A DNA stretch of 64,000 bases, taken from the NCBI GenBank assembly GCA_017512145.1, contig JAFWHB010000005.1, positions 31,296-95,295 on the forward strand, given 5' to 3'. The position numbers were made by a program, and so were the translations under genes. Within the stretch, counting starts at the first letter, position 1. Each line of letters starts with the position of its first letter. Under the pieces are notes generated by a model. It was given only the letters and a program-made list of their open reading frames with translations, was not told the origin of the DNA and did not search any database. The DNA is from Mogibacterium sp. (GTDB lineage: Bacteria > Bacillota > Clostridia > Peptostreptococcales > Anaerovoracaceae). This document shows, piece by piece, positions 42,835 through 53,011 of this stretch.

Positions 42835-43383
42835 ATGGAATACAAGATGACTATCGCCGGCCTTGAAAGGCACCTCCCTCTTTGTAAAGTAACTGATGAT
42901 CTGTACATCGCAGGGTTCATTATGTTTGATGACGTTGAGGTAACTGTTGCTTGCGCAACCGAGCTTCTGAAGAGCGCGCCTGACTTTGATGTTCTCATCA
43001 CTGCTGAGAGCAAGGGTATTCCTCTTTGCTACGAGATGGCTCGTCAGTCCGGTAAGCCTTATATCGTAGCCCGCAAGGGAGCTAAGCTCTACATGCAGGA
43101 TATCGTCAAGGTACAGGTCAACTCCATCACAACAGATCACGTTCAGACACTTTGCCTCGGCAAGGATGAGAGAATGAAAATGGAAGGCAAGAAGATCCTG
43201 ATCGTTGACGACGTAATCAGCACAGGCGAGTCCATCGCAGCACTCGAGCAGCTGGTCGAGACAGTCGGCGGCAACATCGTCGGCAAGTTCACAGTACTCG
43301 CAGAGGGCGAGGCTGCTGACAGAGATGACATCACATACCTCGAGTACCTGCCTCTCTTCAACGCAGACGGAACTCCACAATAA
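42835..43383 (+). CDS. Adenine-type phosphoribosyltransferase
   Basis: 182 residues from MEYKMTIAGLERHLPL (gaaagga upstream). Type I phosphoribosyltransferase fold with the PRPP loop ILIVDDVISTGES (about 121-133) and the N-terminal TAESKGIPLCYEMARQ. The closest pattern is Apt-like proteins, but the KGAKLYMQ region and length also fit the xanthine/adenine-like group, so the base is not certain. Cytoplasmic purine salvage. Monocistronic, with its own promoter and terminator. Confidence 0.75.
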   Translation: MEYKMTIAGLERHLPLCKVTDDLYIAGFIMFDDVEVTVACATELLKSAPDFDVLITAESKGIPLCYEMARQSGKPYIVARKGAKLYMQDIVKVQVNSITTDHVQTLCLGKDERMKMEGKKILIVDDVISTGESIAALEQLVETVGGNIVGKFTVLAEGEAADRDDITYLEYLPLFNADGTPQ

Positions 43384-43410
43384 TCCAGACTTTCATACAC
43401 AATAAATCAA

Positions 43411-43441
43411 GAGCTGATAGCCAGGCTATCAGCTCTTTTCT
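43411..43441 (+). terminator. Terminator after the phosphoribosyltransferase gene
   Basis: GAGCTGATAG-ccagg-CTATCAGCTC followed by TTTTCTTT. Confidence 0.88.
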
Positions 43442-43465
43442 TTATCGGTTATTCATCGTATGAGG

Positions 43466-44233
43466 CTATTCCCATGGGATCATTTTGCCGACGACCATGT
43501 ATCTCGCATCCTGATATTCATATGCGCAGGTACTCAGTATAACGAGTCTTGAATCGGTGGTCATCTCCTCAGTGGTTATGTATTCCGCCATGCCCTTGAT
43601 CAGATTGATATATGACTGCTTGCCCTCTTCCTCATGGAAATTGGTCGTATATATCTGGCTGTCCGCAGGCTGATTGAGGAAGGCGCATATCCTGAGATGG
43701 AACTTGCCCTCCGGCGTGATCAGCTCGAACTGAGGGTGCTCCTTGAGGAACTCCTTGTCTCTGAGTTTGCCGAGGTCTCCGAACATAGTCCCGTCCTTCA
43801 TATGGTGGCCGTAGACTATCGTGTTGAACTGTTTGAAAGGCTCCTCGGTTATAGCATCAACGAAGATGGAACCAGCTGCTGCCCATGTGTTCTCAAATGC
43901 CACGTGCAGGTAGTAGTCGTTGTCATCGCCCTGAACTATAGGGTAATTGATCTTAGTTCCTTCATAATAGATCCATCCGACGATATCCGGATTGATCTCC
44001 CGGAGAGCGTCGAAGTCTATCTCCCCGTTAAAGCCCATTTCATCAGGCATGGCGACATCTGCTATCTTCTTATAGATATCTGCATCCATCTTATATGAAT
44101 GATAGATCGAATAAACCTTCCATCCGGAAAAAAGCACGATCGCAGCCAGGCAGAAAACAATGATATCCTCTGCTATTCTTCTGGCCTTGCTCTTCTTGCG
44201 TCTGGTCTTCTTGTTGTTAGTATTGTTATCCAT
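43466..44233 (-). CDS. Class B sortase
   Basis: 255 residues. Basic N-terminus, membrane helix (about 23-43), then the sortase beta barrel. Catalytic His in VYGHHMKDGTMFG, Cys in LVILSTCAYEYQDARYMVVG with the trailing Arg, all in the class B arrangement including the extra helix between strands 6 and 7. It anchors surface proteins to peptidoglycan; class B enzymes often attach haem-uptake or pilus proteins. No obvious sortase substrate is in the window. Confidence 0.92.
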   Translation of the reverse strand: MDNNTNNKKTRRKKSKARRIAEDIIVFCLAAIVLFSGWKVYSIYHSYKMDADIYKKIADVAMPDEMGFNGEIDFDALREINPDIVGWIYYEGTKINYPIVQGDDNDYYLHVAFENTWAAAGSIFVDAITEEPFKQFNTIVYGHHMKDGTMFGDLGKLRDKEFLKEHPQFELITPEGKFHLRICAFLNQPADSQIYTTNFHEEEGKQSYINLIKGMAEYITTEEMTTDSRLVILSTCAYEYQDARYMVVGKMIPWE

Positions 44234-44262
44234 TGCCCCTGTTAATATCCCCTGTCAGTTGA

Positions 44263-45756
44263 TTAAGGCATTTCTATGCCTTCGTATTTGCTGAGGAACT
44301 CGCCGATCAATGGAATAACCTTGCGAATTCCGCCCTTATGCGTTGACTCAATGTTCAGTGGCATAACCGGTTCATGCAGAGACTTCCTCATTAGGAGCCA
44401 TCCCGTGCATCCGTCAATATCAAAGTTCGCTCTGACGCCTTCGTAGTTAGGCTCTTCCAGTGAAAGGCCTTCAGTCTCTGAGATCCATCTGGTCATGTCT
44501 TCAATTATCCTGGTTCCGAGTGCTGCATAGTCGTCAGCCGTGAGTTTGAATCTTACTTCCCAGCTCTCTTCCGGTGCTGCGAGGCCTTCGAGCAAAGCAT
44601 TTATGTCCTTGCCCTCTCTCTTGAGTCTTGCGGCATTGATGATTATCTGAACTGCCAGGAAGGCTCCGTCATCGAGGAAGTAGTTATCTGAGAATGCTGC
44701 ATGTCCTGAGGTCTCGATGGCCAGGAATGCCTGCTCGCCGGCAGCATTCAGATCCTTGGCCTTGTTGATAACATTCCTGTATCCCCTCTTATATCTGTAG
44801 TGCTTGAGTCCGAGCTTATTCTCGAGGAAATCATGCAGTTCAGTCGAGGTAATGCTGTCTGTTACTACTGTGCCGCCCGGATAATCCTCTGCAGCAAGTG
44901 CAGCAGCAAGTCCGATGATCGCATCTCTTGCGATAAGTTTGCCTCCAGGTCCGACAGCTGCAGCTCTGTCTCCGTCAGTATCGAAGATGATACCTAGGTC
45001 CGCATTATTATCTGCTACTGCCTTACTGATGGATGCCAGAGCTTCTGAATCCTCAGGATTAGGCTGGTGATTAGGGAAAGTGCCGTCAGGCTCGAGGAAC
45101 TGGCTGCCACTTATGTCAGCGCCCATCTTCTCGAGAACCTCTGTAGCAAAGAATCCGCTTGATCCGTTGCCTGCATCGACAACGATATGCATTCCGCTGA
45201 GATAACCCGGAACATCCTTGAGACCCTGAGATATCATCTGTCTGAGATAAGCTGCGTACATCTGCATCAGATTGACAGGTCTCTCCTCGTAGTACTCTCC
45301 TACGAATATATATCTGCTCGCAAGTCTGAGGATCTCGGTGATATCCTCCTTGTCGAGTCCGCCTTCCCCGGTGAAGAATTTGAATCCGTTCTTATTATAA
45401 GGGAGATGGCTTGCTGTTATCATGATAGCGCCATCGAAATCGAACTGAGGCAGTACAGTTGACATGAACATAGCAGGTGTAGTCGCAAGGCCTGCGTCAT
45501 AGCCTTCAGCGCCGAACATTGTAACGCCCTTAAGCAATCCTTCCTTGAGTGGGTCAGCTGACAGTCTTGAATCATGGCCTACTGCAATCTTCAGGTCAAA
45601 CGGATTCTTCTTGACCTTGAATCCGAGCCAGTAGGCAAATGCGCCGCCTATTCTTCCTGCTATCTCTTCTGTGAGATTAACTTCTTCTCCTTCAACCCCC
45701 GCGATTGCTATGCCCCTGATGTCGCTTCCATTCTGAAGCTTCATGATATCTTCCAT
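44263..45756 (-). CDS. Phosphomannomutase / phosphoglucomutase
   Basis: 497 residues, ribosome binding site gggag. Alpha-D-phosphohexomutase with four domains: N-terminal NGSDIRG, phosphoserine loop MITASHLPYNKNG (about 112-124), metal loop DTDGDRAA (about 245), sugar-binding ETSGHAAF (about 345) and a C-terminal phosphate site. It interconverts hexose 6- and 1-phosphates for envelope glycans. The sugar (mannose or glucose) cannot be fixed from sequence. It precedes sortase B on the same strand with a 29-bp gap. Confidence 0.87.
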   Translation of the reverse strand: MEDIMKLQNGSDIRGIAIAGVEGEEVNLTEEIAGRIGGAFAYWLGFKVKKNPFDLKIAVGHDSRLSADPLKEGLLKGVTMFGAEGYDAGLATTPAMFMSTVLPQFDFDGAIMITASHLPYNKNGFKFFTGEGGLDKEDITEILRLASRYIFVGEYYEERPVNLMQMYAAYLRQMISQGLKDVPGYLSGMHIVVDAGNGSSGFFATEVLEKMGADISGSQFLEPDGTFPNHQPNPEDSEALASISKAVADNNADLGIIFDTDGDRAAAVGPGGKLIARDAIIGLAAALAAEDYPGGTVVTDSITSTELHDFLENKLGLKHYRYKRGYRNVINKAKDLNAAGEQAFLAIETSGHAAFSDNYFLDDGAFLAVQIIINAARLKREGKDINALLEGLAAPEESWEVRFKLTADDYAALGTRIIEDMTRWISETEGLSLEEPNYEGVRANFDIDGCTGWLLMRKSLHEPVMPLNIESTHKGGIRKVIPLIGEFLSKYEGIEMP

Positions 45757-45948
45757 GTCTATCTCCCGGTATTATTATTTGTCAGACAATTCAGCCCATA
45801 CACAGATATTCTATCACATGAAGGGTCTGAAGAATACATGATATCTTTGCCTGATAAGTATGTTATTTTTTCATCATATATCATATAATAATTGTGTATG
45901 TCGACCGCTTGATTGAGGTCATTTGACACCTATAAGGAGGAGCAGATT
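45757..45948. other. Divergent intergenic region, phosphohexomutase / HaeIII-like gene
   Basis: 192 bp, AT-rich. On the plus strand tatataatcat/tataataat tracts around 45870-45895 offer several possible -10 boxes. No convincing -35, hairpin or small ORF seen. Confidence 0.4.
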
Positions 45949-46959
45949 ATGATCAACAGCATACTCGTTGGAGCAACAATCAAATCTCTCGAAGATATCC
46001 TGAATGGACGCAGTGTCCCATTCGAATTCGAGGATAGTGAAGCATATAGAGCTTATAGAGACATATGGGATAGATCCACCAAGAAAGACCTTGCCCTCAG
46101 ACAGGCAAGGCCTGCAGTAGAGCGTATAGCATCCAAGGAACCTTACATTTTCCTGAAGAGTGGAGATCCTCTGTTCATCAGATTCAACGACCAGAATCGT
46201 GAGCTTGAGAGAGACTCCTTTGGAGAGATCCTACTTGAGCGTAAAGATCTCGACTGGAGATTCTCGATTTCCGTCAAAGTCGACGCCAAGATCATCGCTA
46301 CAATGCCGGTCGCAGGCCGTGAGATGGCGCTCTACATGAACAAAGTCGACAACGTATTCAATGAGATCGACGACTTTGGTCAGAGAATATTCGGTATTCC
46401 ATGCTCCAACAGATACTTCGAGGACATGAACGAGATCCTTCTCAGAATGGCACCACATGACATGGAGAAGTGGAGAGACTTCATCACAGATAAGAAATTC
46501 ATCTATGGCTCCATCATCAAGCCGATGCTCAGAGCAATCGGAGACGAGATCCCAAGAATCTGCAAGGATCACCCTGAGGCACCTCAGCGCCTGATCGATT
46601 ACTTCTATGGAACTATCGATTATTACTACATCAACCCTATCGACAAGGTAGAGGCTACTCGTATCGGCGCAGTCAACTCACACAGATGCCTTGGCCGCAT
46701 TCCTGACAACGACAATCTGAAGACACCTTCAGTCAAGTTCCCGACCAAGCTCCTTGACGTAAGATTTGCCAACGGAAGATACGGCGAGCTCTCAAATGAT
46801 ACTATCCAGATCTCATTCGACGGAGGCTGGTCGGTATGCATCATGCTCCAGCCGGTCAAGGACCGCACCAAGGGTCACAGATTCGAGCTCAAGGTATATC
46901 TGCCTGTAACACCGTTCGGCAGCTACCGTGATCAGGTAGACTGGGATCCGGAGAACTAA
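45949..46959 (+). CDS. HaeIII-like restriction endonuclease family protein, no methylase nearby
   Basis: 336 residues from the ATG with aaggagg upstream. Several blocks match my recollection of the HaeIII family: WRFSISVKVDAKI (PD-(D/E)xK-like strand), DFGQRIFGIPCSNRYFEDM, NSHRCLGRIP and the C-terminal TIQISFDGGWSVCIMLQP with FELKVYLP. The usual VKHNxxAxKHSR segment is not conserved, so activity is uncertain. It is monocistronic with a terminator, and no DNA methyltransferase lies within reach. GGCC, the HaeIII site, is present in the window. Possibly an inactive or repurposed nuclease, or one protected by a distant methylase. Confidence 0.6.
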   Translation: MINSILVGATIKSLEDILNGRSVPFEFEDSEAYRAYRDIWDRSTKKDLALRQARPAVERIASKEPYIFLKSGDPLFIRFNDQNRELERDSFGEILLERKDLDWRFSISVKVDAKIIATMPVAGREMALYMNKVDNVFNEIDDFGQRIFGIPCSNRYFEDMNEILLRMAPHDMEKWRDFITDKKFIYGSIIKPMLRAIGDEIPRICKDHPEAPQRLIDYFYGTIDYYYINPIDKVEATRIGAVNSHRCLGRIPDNDNLKTPSVKFPTKLLDVRFANGRYGELSNDTIQISFDGGWSVCIMLQPVKDRTKGHRFELKVYLPVTPFGSYRDQVDWDPEN

Positions 46960-46995
46960 TTCCGGGACATCAATTAAATATGCCAAACACTAAAC

Positions 46996-47034
46996 AAGAA
47001 GCCTCTGAGTGAAATACTCAGAGGCTTCTTATAT
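46996..47034. terminator. Bidirectional terminator
   Basis: AAGAAGCCTCTGAGT-gaaat-ACTCAGAGGCTTCTT followed by atatta on the plus strand and TTGTTTAG on the minus strand, between the nuclease-like gene and the V-ATPase operon. Confidence 0.85.
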
Positions 47035-47063
47035 TATCTATCGATTGATTCGTCTGTATCAGA

Positions 47064-47492
47064 TTAGCTGTTCAGAAGCAGTAAGCTGAATACCAGTGTG
47101 AAGAGCGCTACAGTCTCTATGATACCGATTACAATGAAGTAGTTTGCAGTACCCTTTCCTGTTGCACCAAGAGCATCAGAAGCTGCTGCTGCGCATCTGC
47201 CCTGGAAGAGTGCAGACATACCGATTGCAAGGCCGCCGAAGAGGCCTACGCCGAGTGCCATTCCTGCATCACAGTTAGCTCCGTTGATGAAGTTCATCAG
47301 AAGGAAACCGTAAATGGTCTGTGTAAGAGGCGCACCAGTGAACGCGATCATGATGAATGGAGCAGGCTTTCCGCCAGCATAGCACTTTTTCCATGCTCCT
47401 ACAGATGACATACCGGCAAATCCTGTGCCGAATGCTGAACCAGCAGCAGATAAACCAAGGGCCGCAGCCATACCAAGAAATGCAAGATTCAT
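47064..47492 (-). CDS. ntpK: V-type ATPase rotor subunit K
   Basis: 142 residues, four membrane helices (a fused pair of c-type hairpins). The ion-carrying glutamate is in IGIIETVALFTLVF. Residues matching Enterococcus NtpK sodium ligands are present: Thr and Gln in APLTQTIYGF and Gln in ALFQGRCAAAA, with the helix-4 Glu. This suggests Na+ rather than H+ transport. Last gene of the seven-gene operon. Confidence 0.92.
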   Translation of the reverse strand: MNLAFLGMAAALGLSAAGSAFGTGFAGMSSVGAWKKCYAGGKPAPFIMIAFTGAPLTQTIYGFLLMNFINGANCDAGMALGVGLFGGLAIGMSALFQGRCAAAASDALGATGKGTANYFIVIGIIETVALFTLVFSLLLLNS

Positions 47493-47508
47493 ATTAATTC
47501 TCCTTTTC

Positions 47509-49332
47509 TTATTTATTCAACTCTTTAAATGGCTCGTATGGAAGTCCTGTCCACTCAAGTCCTACCTGGCCTGAGAATTCGAGTACGTTCAGACGTACGC
47601 CGTGAACTACTACCGACAGGAAACACATGATGATGTTCAGTGCGTGGCCGATTAGTACGACCAGAACACCGAGAATGATCAGCGGACCATGCATTCCGGC
47701 TGCGATTCCATTGAAACTCTGCGAAATAGCAACACCGGCCATGCCTACCGCGAACAGTCTGATGTAACTCATTACGTTACCGAAACAGCTGATTGTATCC
47801 AGGAAGTCGGTAAATGCGTTAGCAAGACCTGCCTTGAGTCCCTGTCCGAATGTCTTGTCAGGTGACATTCCGCCGAACAGAAGTACAAGTACGAATGCGA
47901 CACCGATCAGTCCGAATACCGGTACAAGATTGATGTCTTCATGGATAACCAGGTTGAGTGACAGCAGGTACATTGCTATTACAGCAACTGCCCAGCCGGC
48001 GTTGGCAATCCACGACAGGTCTTTCTTAGGCAGCTTGTCCTTGATTGCGATGAAGGATCCAAGCACCATCTGTATCGCTCCGATCGAGAAGGAGAACTTC
48101 ATGATCATATTCTGCGGTACATTTGCCTCGAGTCCGAAGACCTCCGGATAGGTTGCAAATGTCGGAATGACCATGGCCTTGAGGAAAGGTATATTCATAG
48201 CACTTTCCATGCCGAACCAGGTTCCGGTTATTGCGCCCCATATAACTGTTGCGATCGATAACACGTAGAGCAGGAAGCGGACGTCTTTCGTTCCCTTCTT
48301 CATGACTGTCAGCGCGATCGTCAGGATCAGGATCAGCAAGCCGTAGCCGCCGTCTCCGATGATCATTGCGAAGAACAGTATGAAGAACAGGAAGAACCAC
48401 AGTGAGATATCCTGTTCTCTGTATCCCGGAAGGATACCGAGGATGTCGAATACCGGCTGGATGTACTTAGATACCTTGTTATAGCGAACCTTGGTAGGTA
48501 TCTTGTCATCATCATCCGCAACATCTTCAACTGCCCAAGCGCAGGTCTTCTCTGCTGCCATAGCCTTGAACTTGTCAAGGTCGACTTCAGGAACATAACC
48601 GGACAGCCAGACGAAATCTCCGTCGCTCTGTGCGGTAGCGTTCGCTGCAGAGAAATTCATTTCATTCTGTGTTTTCAGCATTTCGGCCTTGAAGCTTGCA
48701 TCATATACAGATGCAGACTTAAGTGTCTTGTTGCAGGCCTCTATGCCATCCTGAGCCGCTGCAATATCCTGCTGCAGCTCTGACATGCTCTTCTCCGGCA
48801 GAACGAACTCAGTTGCCTGAATCTCAGCCGGAAGTGTTCCGAGCACTGCTGCAGTGGCCATCTTGTCGACAGGTTTGAGGCGGAACATGCGGATATTCTC
48901 ATCGGCTGCGGCTGCCTGGAATTCCTTATCTCCCATACGGTAGAAGTGAAAATCGTAACCGTCTGCTCTGAGCGCCTTAACATCTTCCGGAGAGAAGTCT
49001 CCCCATTCTCTTACTCTGTCTATTTCTGCATTTGCAGCACTGATTGTCTGTCCCAGATTGCTCTTCTGGTCCAGAGCGTCCTGTACATCGCTGTACATCT
49101 TGTTGAATTCAGCATCGCTGAGGATCTCTGTGCTTCCTTTCTGTTTAGGGTCAGCATACTCTTTGAGGGTATTAGCTGTCTTGGACAGATTCTGGAAACG
49201 TTCAGTTACCTCACGATCTGCACTTTGTTTTTCAGCGAGATGCATAACGCCTATGTCTCTGAGGCCCTTGAGCATCTCCTGTTTATTGGAGGCAGATGTG
49301 ACGATGTGAACCATTTTCATTTTCTCAATCAT
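47509..49332 (-). CDS. ntpI: V-type ATPase membrane stator subunit I
   Basis: 607 residues. The cytoplasmic N-terminal half (about 1-310) has coiled coils. The C-terminal half has about eight helices, including the conserved ARG-region IRLFAVGMAGVAISQSF and GHALNIIMCFLSVVVHGVRLNVLEF. It forms the ion half-channels against ring K. Starts two bases after the ntpD stop. Confidence 0.92.
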   Translation of the reverse strand: MIEKMKMVHIVTSASNKQEMLKGLRDIGVMHLAEKQSADREVTERFQNLSKTANTLKEYADPKQKGSTEILSDAEFNKMYSDVQDALDQKSNLGQTISAANAEIDRVREWGDFSPEDVKALRADGYDFHFYRMGDKEFQAAAADENIRMFRLKPVDKMATAAVLGTLPAEIQATEFVLPEKSMSELQQDIAAAQDGIEACNKTLKSASVYDASFKAEMLKTQNEMNFSAANATAQSDGDFVWLSGYVPEVDLDKFKAMAAEKTCAWAVEDVADDDDKIPTKVRYNKVSKYIQPVFDILGILPGYREQDISLWFFLFFILFFAMIIGDGGYGLLILILTIALTVMKKGTKDVRFLLYVLSIATVIWGAITGTWFGMESAMNIPFLKAMVIPTFATYPEVFGLEANVPQNMIMKFSFSIGAIQMVLGSFIAIKDKLPKKDLSWIANAGWAVAVIAMYLLSLNLVIHEDINLVPVFGLIGVAFVLVLLFGGMSPDKTFGQGLKAGLANAFTDFLDTISCFGNVMSYIRLFAVGMAGVAISQSFNGIAAGMHGPLIILGVLVVLIGHALNIIMCFLSVVVHGVRLNVLEFSGQVGLEWTGLPYEPFKELNK

Positions 49333-49334
49333 CG

Positions 49335-49943
49335 CTATACCTCCACTAATTTCTTCTTCGAGATCTTGCCTCGAACTACAGCCGCTGTCTGCTGGTCTCC
49401 CAGATATACCTGGATGACTCGGATATTCTCCTTTGCTTCAGGTATTTTGACCTTCTCGAAGAGGTTAACTCTCTGAGAAGTTGTACGGAGTTCTTTCTCG
49501 AGAAGCTCTGCTTGCTTCCGTAAAGTTGAGACTAAAGCGTCCAGTCTGGCAATCTCGCGAAGCTTGAATACTGCAGTATCAACCCAAAGCGGATAGTCGT
49601 CTACATCGTAATTGATATCTTTGAACGTCAGCTCTTCAAAGGCAGGAATCGTTACACCTGCGATGTTCTCATCCTTGACTATTACCTTGTCCGGCTGTAC
49701 GAGCTGGTCAAGTTTTTTGGTCTCTTCGAAGATCTCATTCTCTGCGAATACAGCTACCCAATCGTCCAAATCACCAATCATCTGAATGCGTTCGGCTTCC
49801 TTGCGAGCAAGTTCCTGGCGTATGCCCATTATTACCGACTGAAGCTGCTGCTTCTTGAGCTGCAGTGTCGGAAGATAGCGCTGGAACTGCTTGAGGTTGT
49901 CCTTCTGCTTCTTCAGTTCATTCTTTGTTAGTTTGATAGCCAT
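49335..49943 (-). CDS. ntpD: V-type ATPase central stalk subunit D
   Basis: 202 residues; two long helices that form the coiled-coil shaft (N-terminal LTKNELKKQKDNLKQFQRYL, C-terminal RVNLFEKVKIPEAKENIR). Ribosome binding site aaggagcggg. No F subunit gene follows, as is usual in this operon type. Confidence 0.9.
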   Translation of the reverse strand: MAIKLTKNELKKQKDNLKQFQRYLPTLQLKKQQLQSVIMGIRQELARKEAERIQMIGDLDDWVAVFAENEIFEETKKLDQLVQPDKVIVKDENIAGVTIPAFEELTFKDINYDVDDYPLWVDTAVFKLREIARLDALVSTLRKQAELLEKELRTTSQRVNLFEKVKIPEAKENIRVIQVYLGDQQTAAVVRGKISKKKLVEV

Positions 49944-49958
49944 GACCCGCTCCTTTGT

Positions 49959-51254
49959 TTATTTCAACGCATCCTTCTTCGGCCATCTTTCCTCGATAAG
50001 GCTTGTCTTCATTCCTGTCTCAACAGGGTCGAAGCACTCTGCGAGGATATCCCAGCCAAGGTCAAGTGCATCCTCAAGCGGAATGTTAACGGAAAGATCC
50101 ATCATCTTGGATTCGAACATCTCGCCGTATTTAAGGAGCTTGTCATCCCACTCAGTCATCATGAATCCCATGGACTTCTTCTCAAGAGATTCCTTGTACT
50201 GAGCGTAGAGCTTGATCATACCATCCATCAGAGCACGGTGGTCATCTCTGGTCTTGCCGTTTACGTTCTGTTTGAGTCGGGAAAGCGATCCAAACGGCTC
50301 GATACGTCCGCCCTTGAGATAGTACTGGCCCTCTGTGATATATCCTGTGTTATCCGGTACCGGGTGAGTTACGTCATCACCAGGCATTGTTGTAACACCA
50401 AGGATTGTGATCGATCCGGCACCTTCGATATCTACAGCCTTTTCGTAACGTGAAGCGAGGCAGCTGTATAAGTCTCCCGGATATCCACGGTTGGACGGTA
50501 CCTGTTCCATAGTGATCGCCATTTCCTTCTGAGCATCGGCGAAGTTGGTCATGTCTGTCAGAAGTACAAGTACTCTCTTACCTGCAAGAGCGAACTGCTC
50601 TGCAACTGCAAGTGACATATCCGGTACCAGTGTGCACTCTACGATAGGGTCAGCAGCTGTATGGATGAACATTACTGTATGGCTCATCGCGCCGCCCTTC
50701 TCAAGTGTGTCACGGAACTCCATGTAGTCATCGTACTTAAGTCCCATACCACCGAGGATGATTACGTCTACCTCAGCCTGCATCGCGATTCTCGAAAGCA
50801 GCTGGTTGTAAGGCTCTCCGGAGATGGAGAAGATCGGGAGCTTCTGGCTCTCTACCAGTGTATTGAATACGTCGATCATCGGGATACCTGTACGTACCAT
50901 CTTATTAGGAAGGATACGCTTAGCCGGGTTGAAGGACGGTCCACCGATAGGGATCATGTTCTCAGTCAGAGCTGGTCCGTTATCTCTCGGAACTCCGGCT
51001 CCGTCGAAGATACGTCCGAGCAGATGCTCTGAGAACGATACCATCATAGGTCTGCCGAGGAAGCGGACTGGGTCTGTTGTGCTGACGCCCTGTGCGCCTG
51101 CGAATACCTGGAGGGATACAAGATCCTTATCCAGTTTAATTACGTTCGCGTAACTGTCGCCTACAAGAGCAAGGTCGCCGTTCTTGACGCCCGGAGCTCG
51201 TACGGTGACTACGTTACCGACGATTGATTCTATCTTTGTATAAACTTTCTGCAT
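49959..51254 (-). CDS. ntpB: V-type ATPase subunit B
   Basis: 431 residues, the non-catalytic nucleotide-site subunit. Motifs: [22 protein letters not shown] [15 protein letters not shown] in place of a P-loop, [37 protein letters not shown] and [21 protein letters not shown] in outline. Ends near LPKKDA-like RWPKKDALK. Standard length for this subgroup. Confidence 0.95.
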   Translation of the reverse strand: MQKVYTKIESIVGNVVTVRAPGVKNGDLALVGDSYANVIKLDKDLVSLQVFAGAQGVSTTDPVRFLGRPMMVSFSEHLLGRIFDGAGVPRDNGPALTENMIPIGGPSFNPAKRILPNKMVRTGIPMIDVFNTLVESQKLPIFSISGEPYNQLLSRIAMQAEVDVIILGGMGLKYDDYMEFRDTLEKGGAMSHTVMFIHTAADPIVECTLVPDMSLAVAEQFALAGKRVLVLLTDMTNFADAQKEMAITMEQVPSNRGYPGDLYSCLASRYEKAVDIEGAGSITILGVTTMPGDDVTHPVPDNTGYITEGQYYLKGGRIEPFGSLSRLKQNVNGKTRDDHRALMDGMIKLYAQYKESLEKKSMGFMMTEWDDKLLKYGEMFESKMMDLSVNIPLEDALDLGWDILAECFDPVETGMKTSLIEERWPKKDALK

Positions 51255-51268
51255 ATTACTCCGACCTC

Positions 51269-52999
51269 CTACTCAACGACCTTTGCCATATAGAAGTCTG
51301 AGATCTTCTTCTCTTGAGCTTCGTATTCAGGTGTCTCGAATTGTGTTCCATGCCAGTCGAGGAATTCCTGTCTGAGCTGGTTGAAGAACGCACGGATCTC
51401 TCTCTTGTCTGTGATACTGTATGTCTTAGTCAAAGCATCATAGAGTACGCCGAATTCCCTGCGCTGTCTCTCAGGTGAGCATGCTTCATCGATTGGATCG
51501 AAGGAGTTCTGCTGCAGATATACAGCATCCAGAAGTTCGCCCTTCTGATATGTGATGTAGTCTTCACTGGAAGTACCTTCCTCACCTACTACCTTCATCA
51601 TCTGACCTACTTCTGTACTCCTGATGAGGATTCCACGAGCTCTGTTGACAAGATCCATGTCTACAACGCCCTTGTACTTTGACCAGGAATCAACCGGGTG
51701 AATAGCAGGGTATTTACGAGCATCGGAACGTTCTCTTGCGAGTCCGTGGAATGCTCCTACTACCTTCAGTGTAGCCTGTGTTACAGGTTCTTCGAAGTTA
51801 CCACCAGCCGGTGAAACTGTTCCGCCGATAGTGATCGATGCCTTGGTGCCGTCATCAAGACGAACTACGCCGGCTCTCTCATAGAATGCAGCGATAGTTG
51901 ACTCAAGGTAAGCCGGGAAAGCTTCCTCGCCCGGGATTTCCTCCAGACGTCCTGACATTTCACGCATCGCCTGAGCCCAACGGCTTGTCGAGTCAGCGAG
52001 CAGAAGAACGTCGAGGCCCATCTGTCTGTAGTACTCAGCGAGTGTAACTGCTGTATAGCAGGAAGCTTCTCTGGCAGCTACCGGCATGGATGATGTGTTA
52101 CAAATGATAATAGTTCTCTCCATCAGTGAACGGCCTGTCTTAGGGTCGATCAGTTCAGGGAACTCCTTAAGTACTTCTACTACCTCGCCGGCACGCTCTC
52201 CGCAGGCAGCTACGATTACTACGTCTGCCTCAGAGTTCTTAGCCTGCATGTGCTGAAGTACTGTCTTGCCAGCTCCGAAAGGTCCAGGAGTACAGAATGT
52301 ACCACCCTTAGCTACCGGCAGGAAGGAGTCGATACAGCGGATCTTAGTTACCAGCGGCTCGGACGGACGCAGCTTCTCTGCGTAGCACTTTACCGCCTGC
52401 TTGATAGGCTGTGTGAATACCATGGACAGGTCTTTCTCTTCACCCTTGCTGTTAACGATGGTGCAGATTGTAGAACGTACATGATATGAACCTGCTGGCT
52501 TGATTGACTTAACTGTCCAGTCATTTCCCTTAAGTGTGAAAGGAACCATGATGTGGTGTGTAAAGAGTCCTTCAGGTACTGTTCCGAAAGTGCTGCCGGC
52601 CTTTACTGAGTCACCTTCCTTAGCGACTGGTGTAAAGTCCCACTCACGATCCGGAATAGCATCCAGATAAACTCCTCTGTCCAGGAAGAAACCGCACTGC
52701 TCTGCAAGTGCTGGCAGCGGGTTCTGCAGACCATCATATACCTGTGTCAGCAGTCCCGGACCCAGATCTACGCTCATCAGCTCGCCGGTGAACTCTACAG
52801 GGTCACCGACCTTGATGCCGTTAGTCATCTCGTAGATCTGCATGCTTACTTCCCCGTTGTTGATACGGATTACCTCTCCCTTGAGGCGCTTGTCATCAAC
52901 GAGGATGTAACCGACTTCATTCTTGCGAACGGAGCCATCGAAATCAACTTTGATCAGGTTTCCGTTGACTCCGGCTACATATCCTGTTTCTGTTTTCAT
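51269..52999 (-). CDS. ntpA: V-type ATPase catalytic subunit A
   Basis: 576 residues. P-loop [12 protein letters not shown] (about 233-244), the V-type insertion domain (about 110-185), Glu-containing [36 protein letters not shown] and [15 protein letters not shown]. It hydrolyses or makes ATP on the cytoplasmic head. aggagtg ribosome binding site. Confidence 0.96.
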   Translation of the reverse strand: MKTETGYVAGVNGNLIKVDFDGSVRKNEVGYILVDDKRLKGEVIRINNGEVSMQIYEMTNGIKVGDPVEFTGELMSVDLGPGLLTQVYDGLQNPLPALAEQCGFFLDRGVYLDAIPDREWDFTPVAKEGDSVKAGSTFGTVPEGLFTHHIMVPFTLKGNDWTVKSIKPAGSYHVRSTICTIVNSKGEEKDLSMVFTQPIKQAVKCYAEKLRPSEPLVTKIRCIDSFLPVAKGGTFCTPGPFGAGKTVLQHMQAKNSEADVVIVAACGERAGEVVEVLKEFPELIDPKTGRSLMERTIIICNTSSMPVAAREASCYTAVTLAEYYRQMGLDVLLLADSTSRWAQAMREMSGRLEEIPGEEAFPAYLESTIAAFYERAGVVRLDDGTKASITIGGTVSPAGGNFEEPVTQATLKVVGAFHGLARERSDARKYPAIHPVDSWSKYKGVVDMDLVNRARGILIRSTEVGQMMKVVGEEGTSSEDYITYQKGELLDAVYLQQNSFDPIDEACSPERQRREFGVLYDALTKTYSITDKREIRAFFNQLRQEFLDWHGTQFETPEYEAQEKKISDFYMAKVVE

Positions 53000-53011
53000 A
53001 TAACACTCCTG

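Noticed and set aside
45949..46959. A complete restriction-modification system at the HaeIII-like gene
   Set aside because: No DNA methyltransferase motif (FxGxG with PCQ or DPPY) was seen in any gene of the window.
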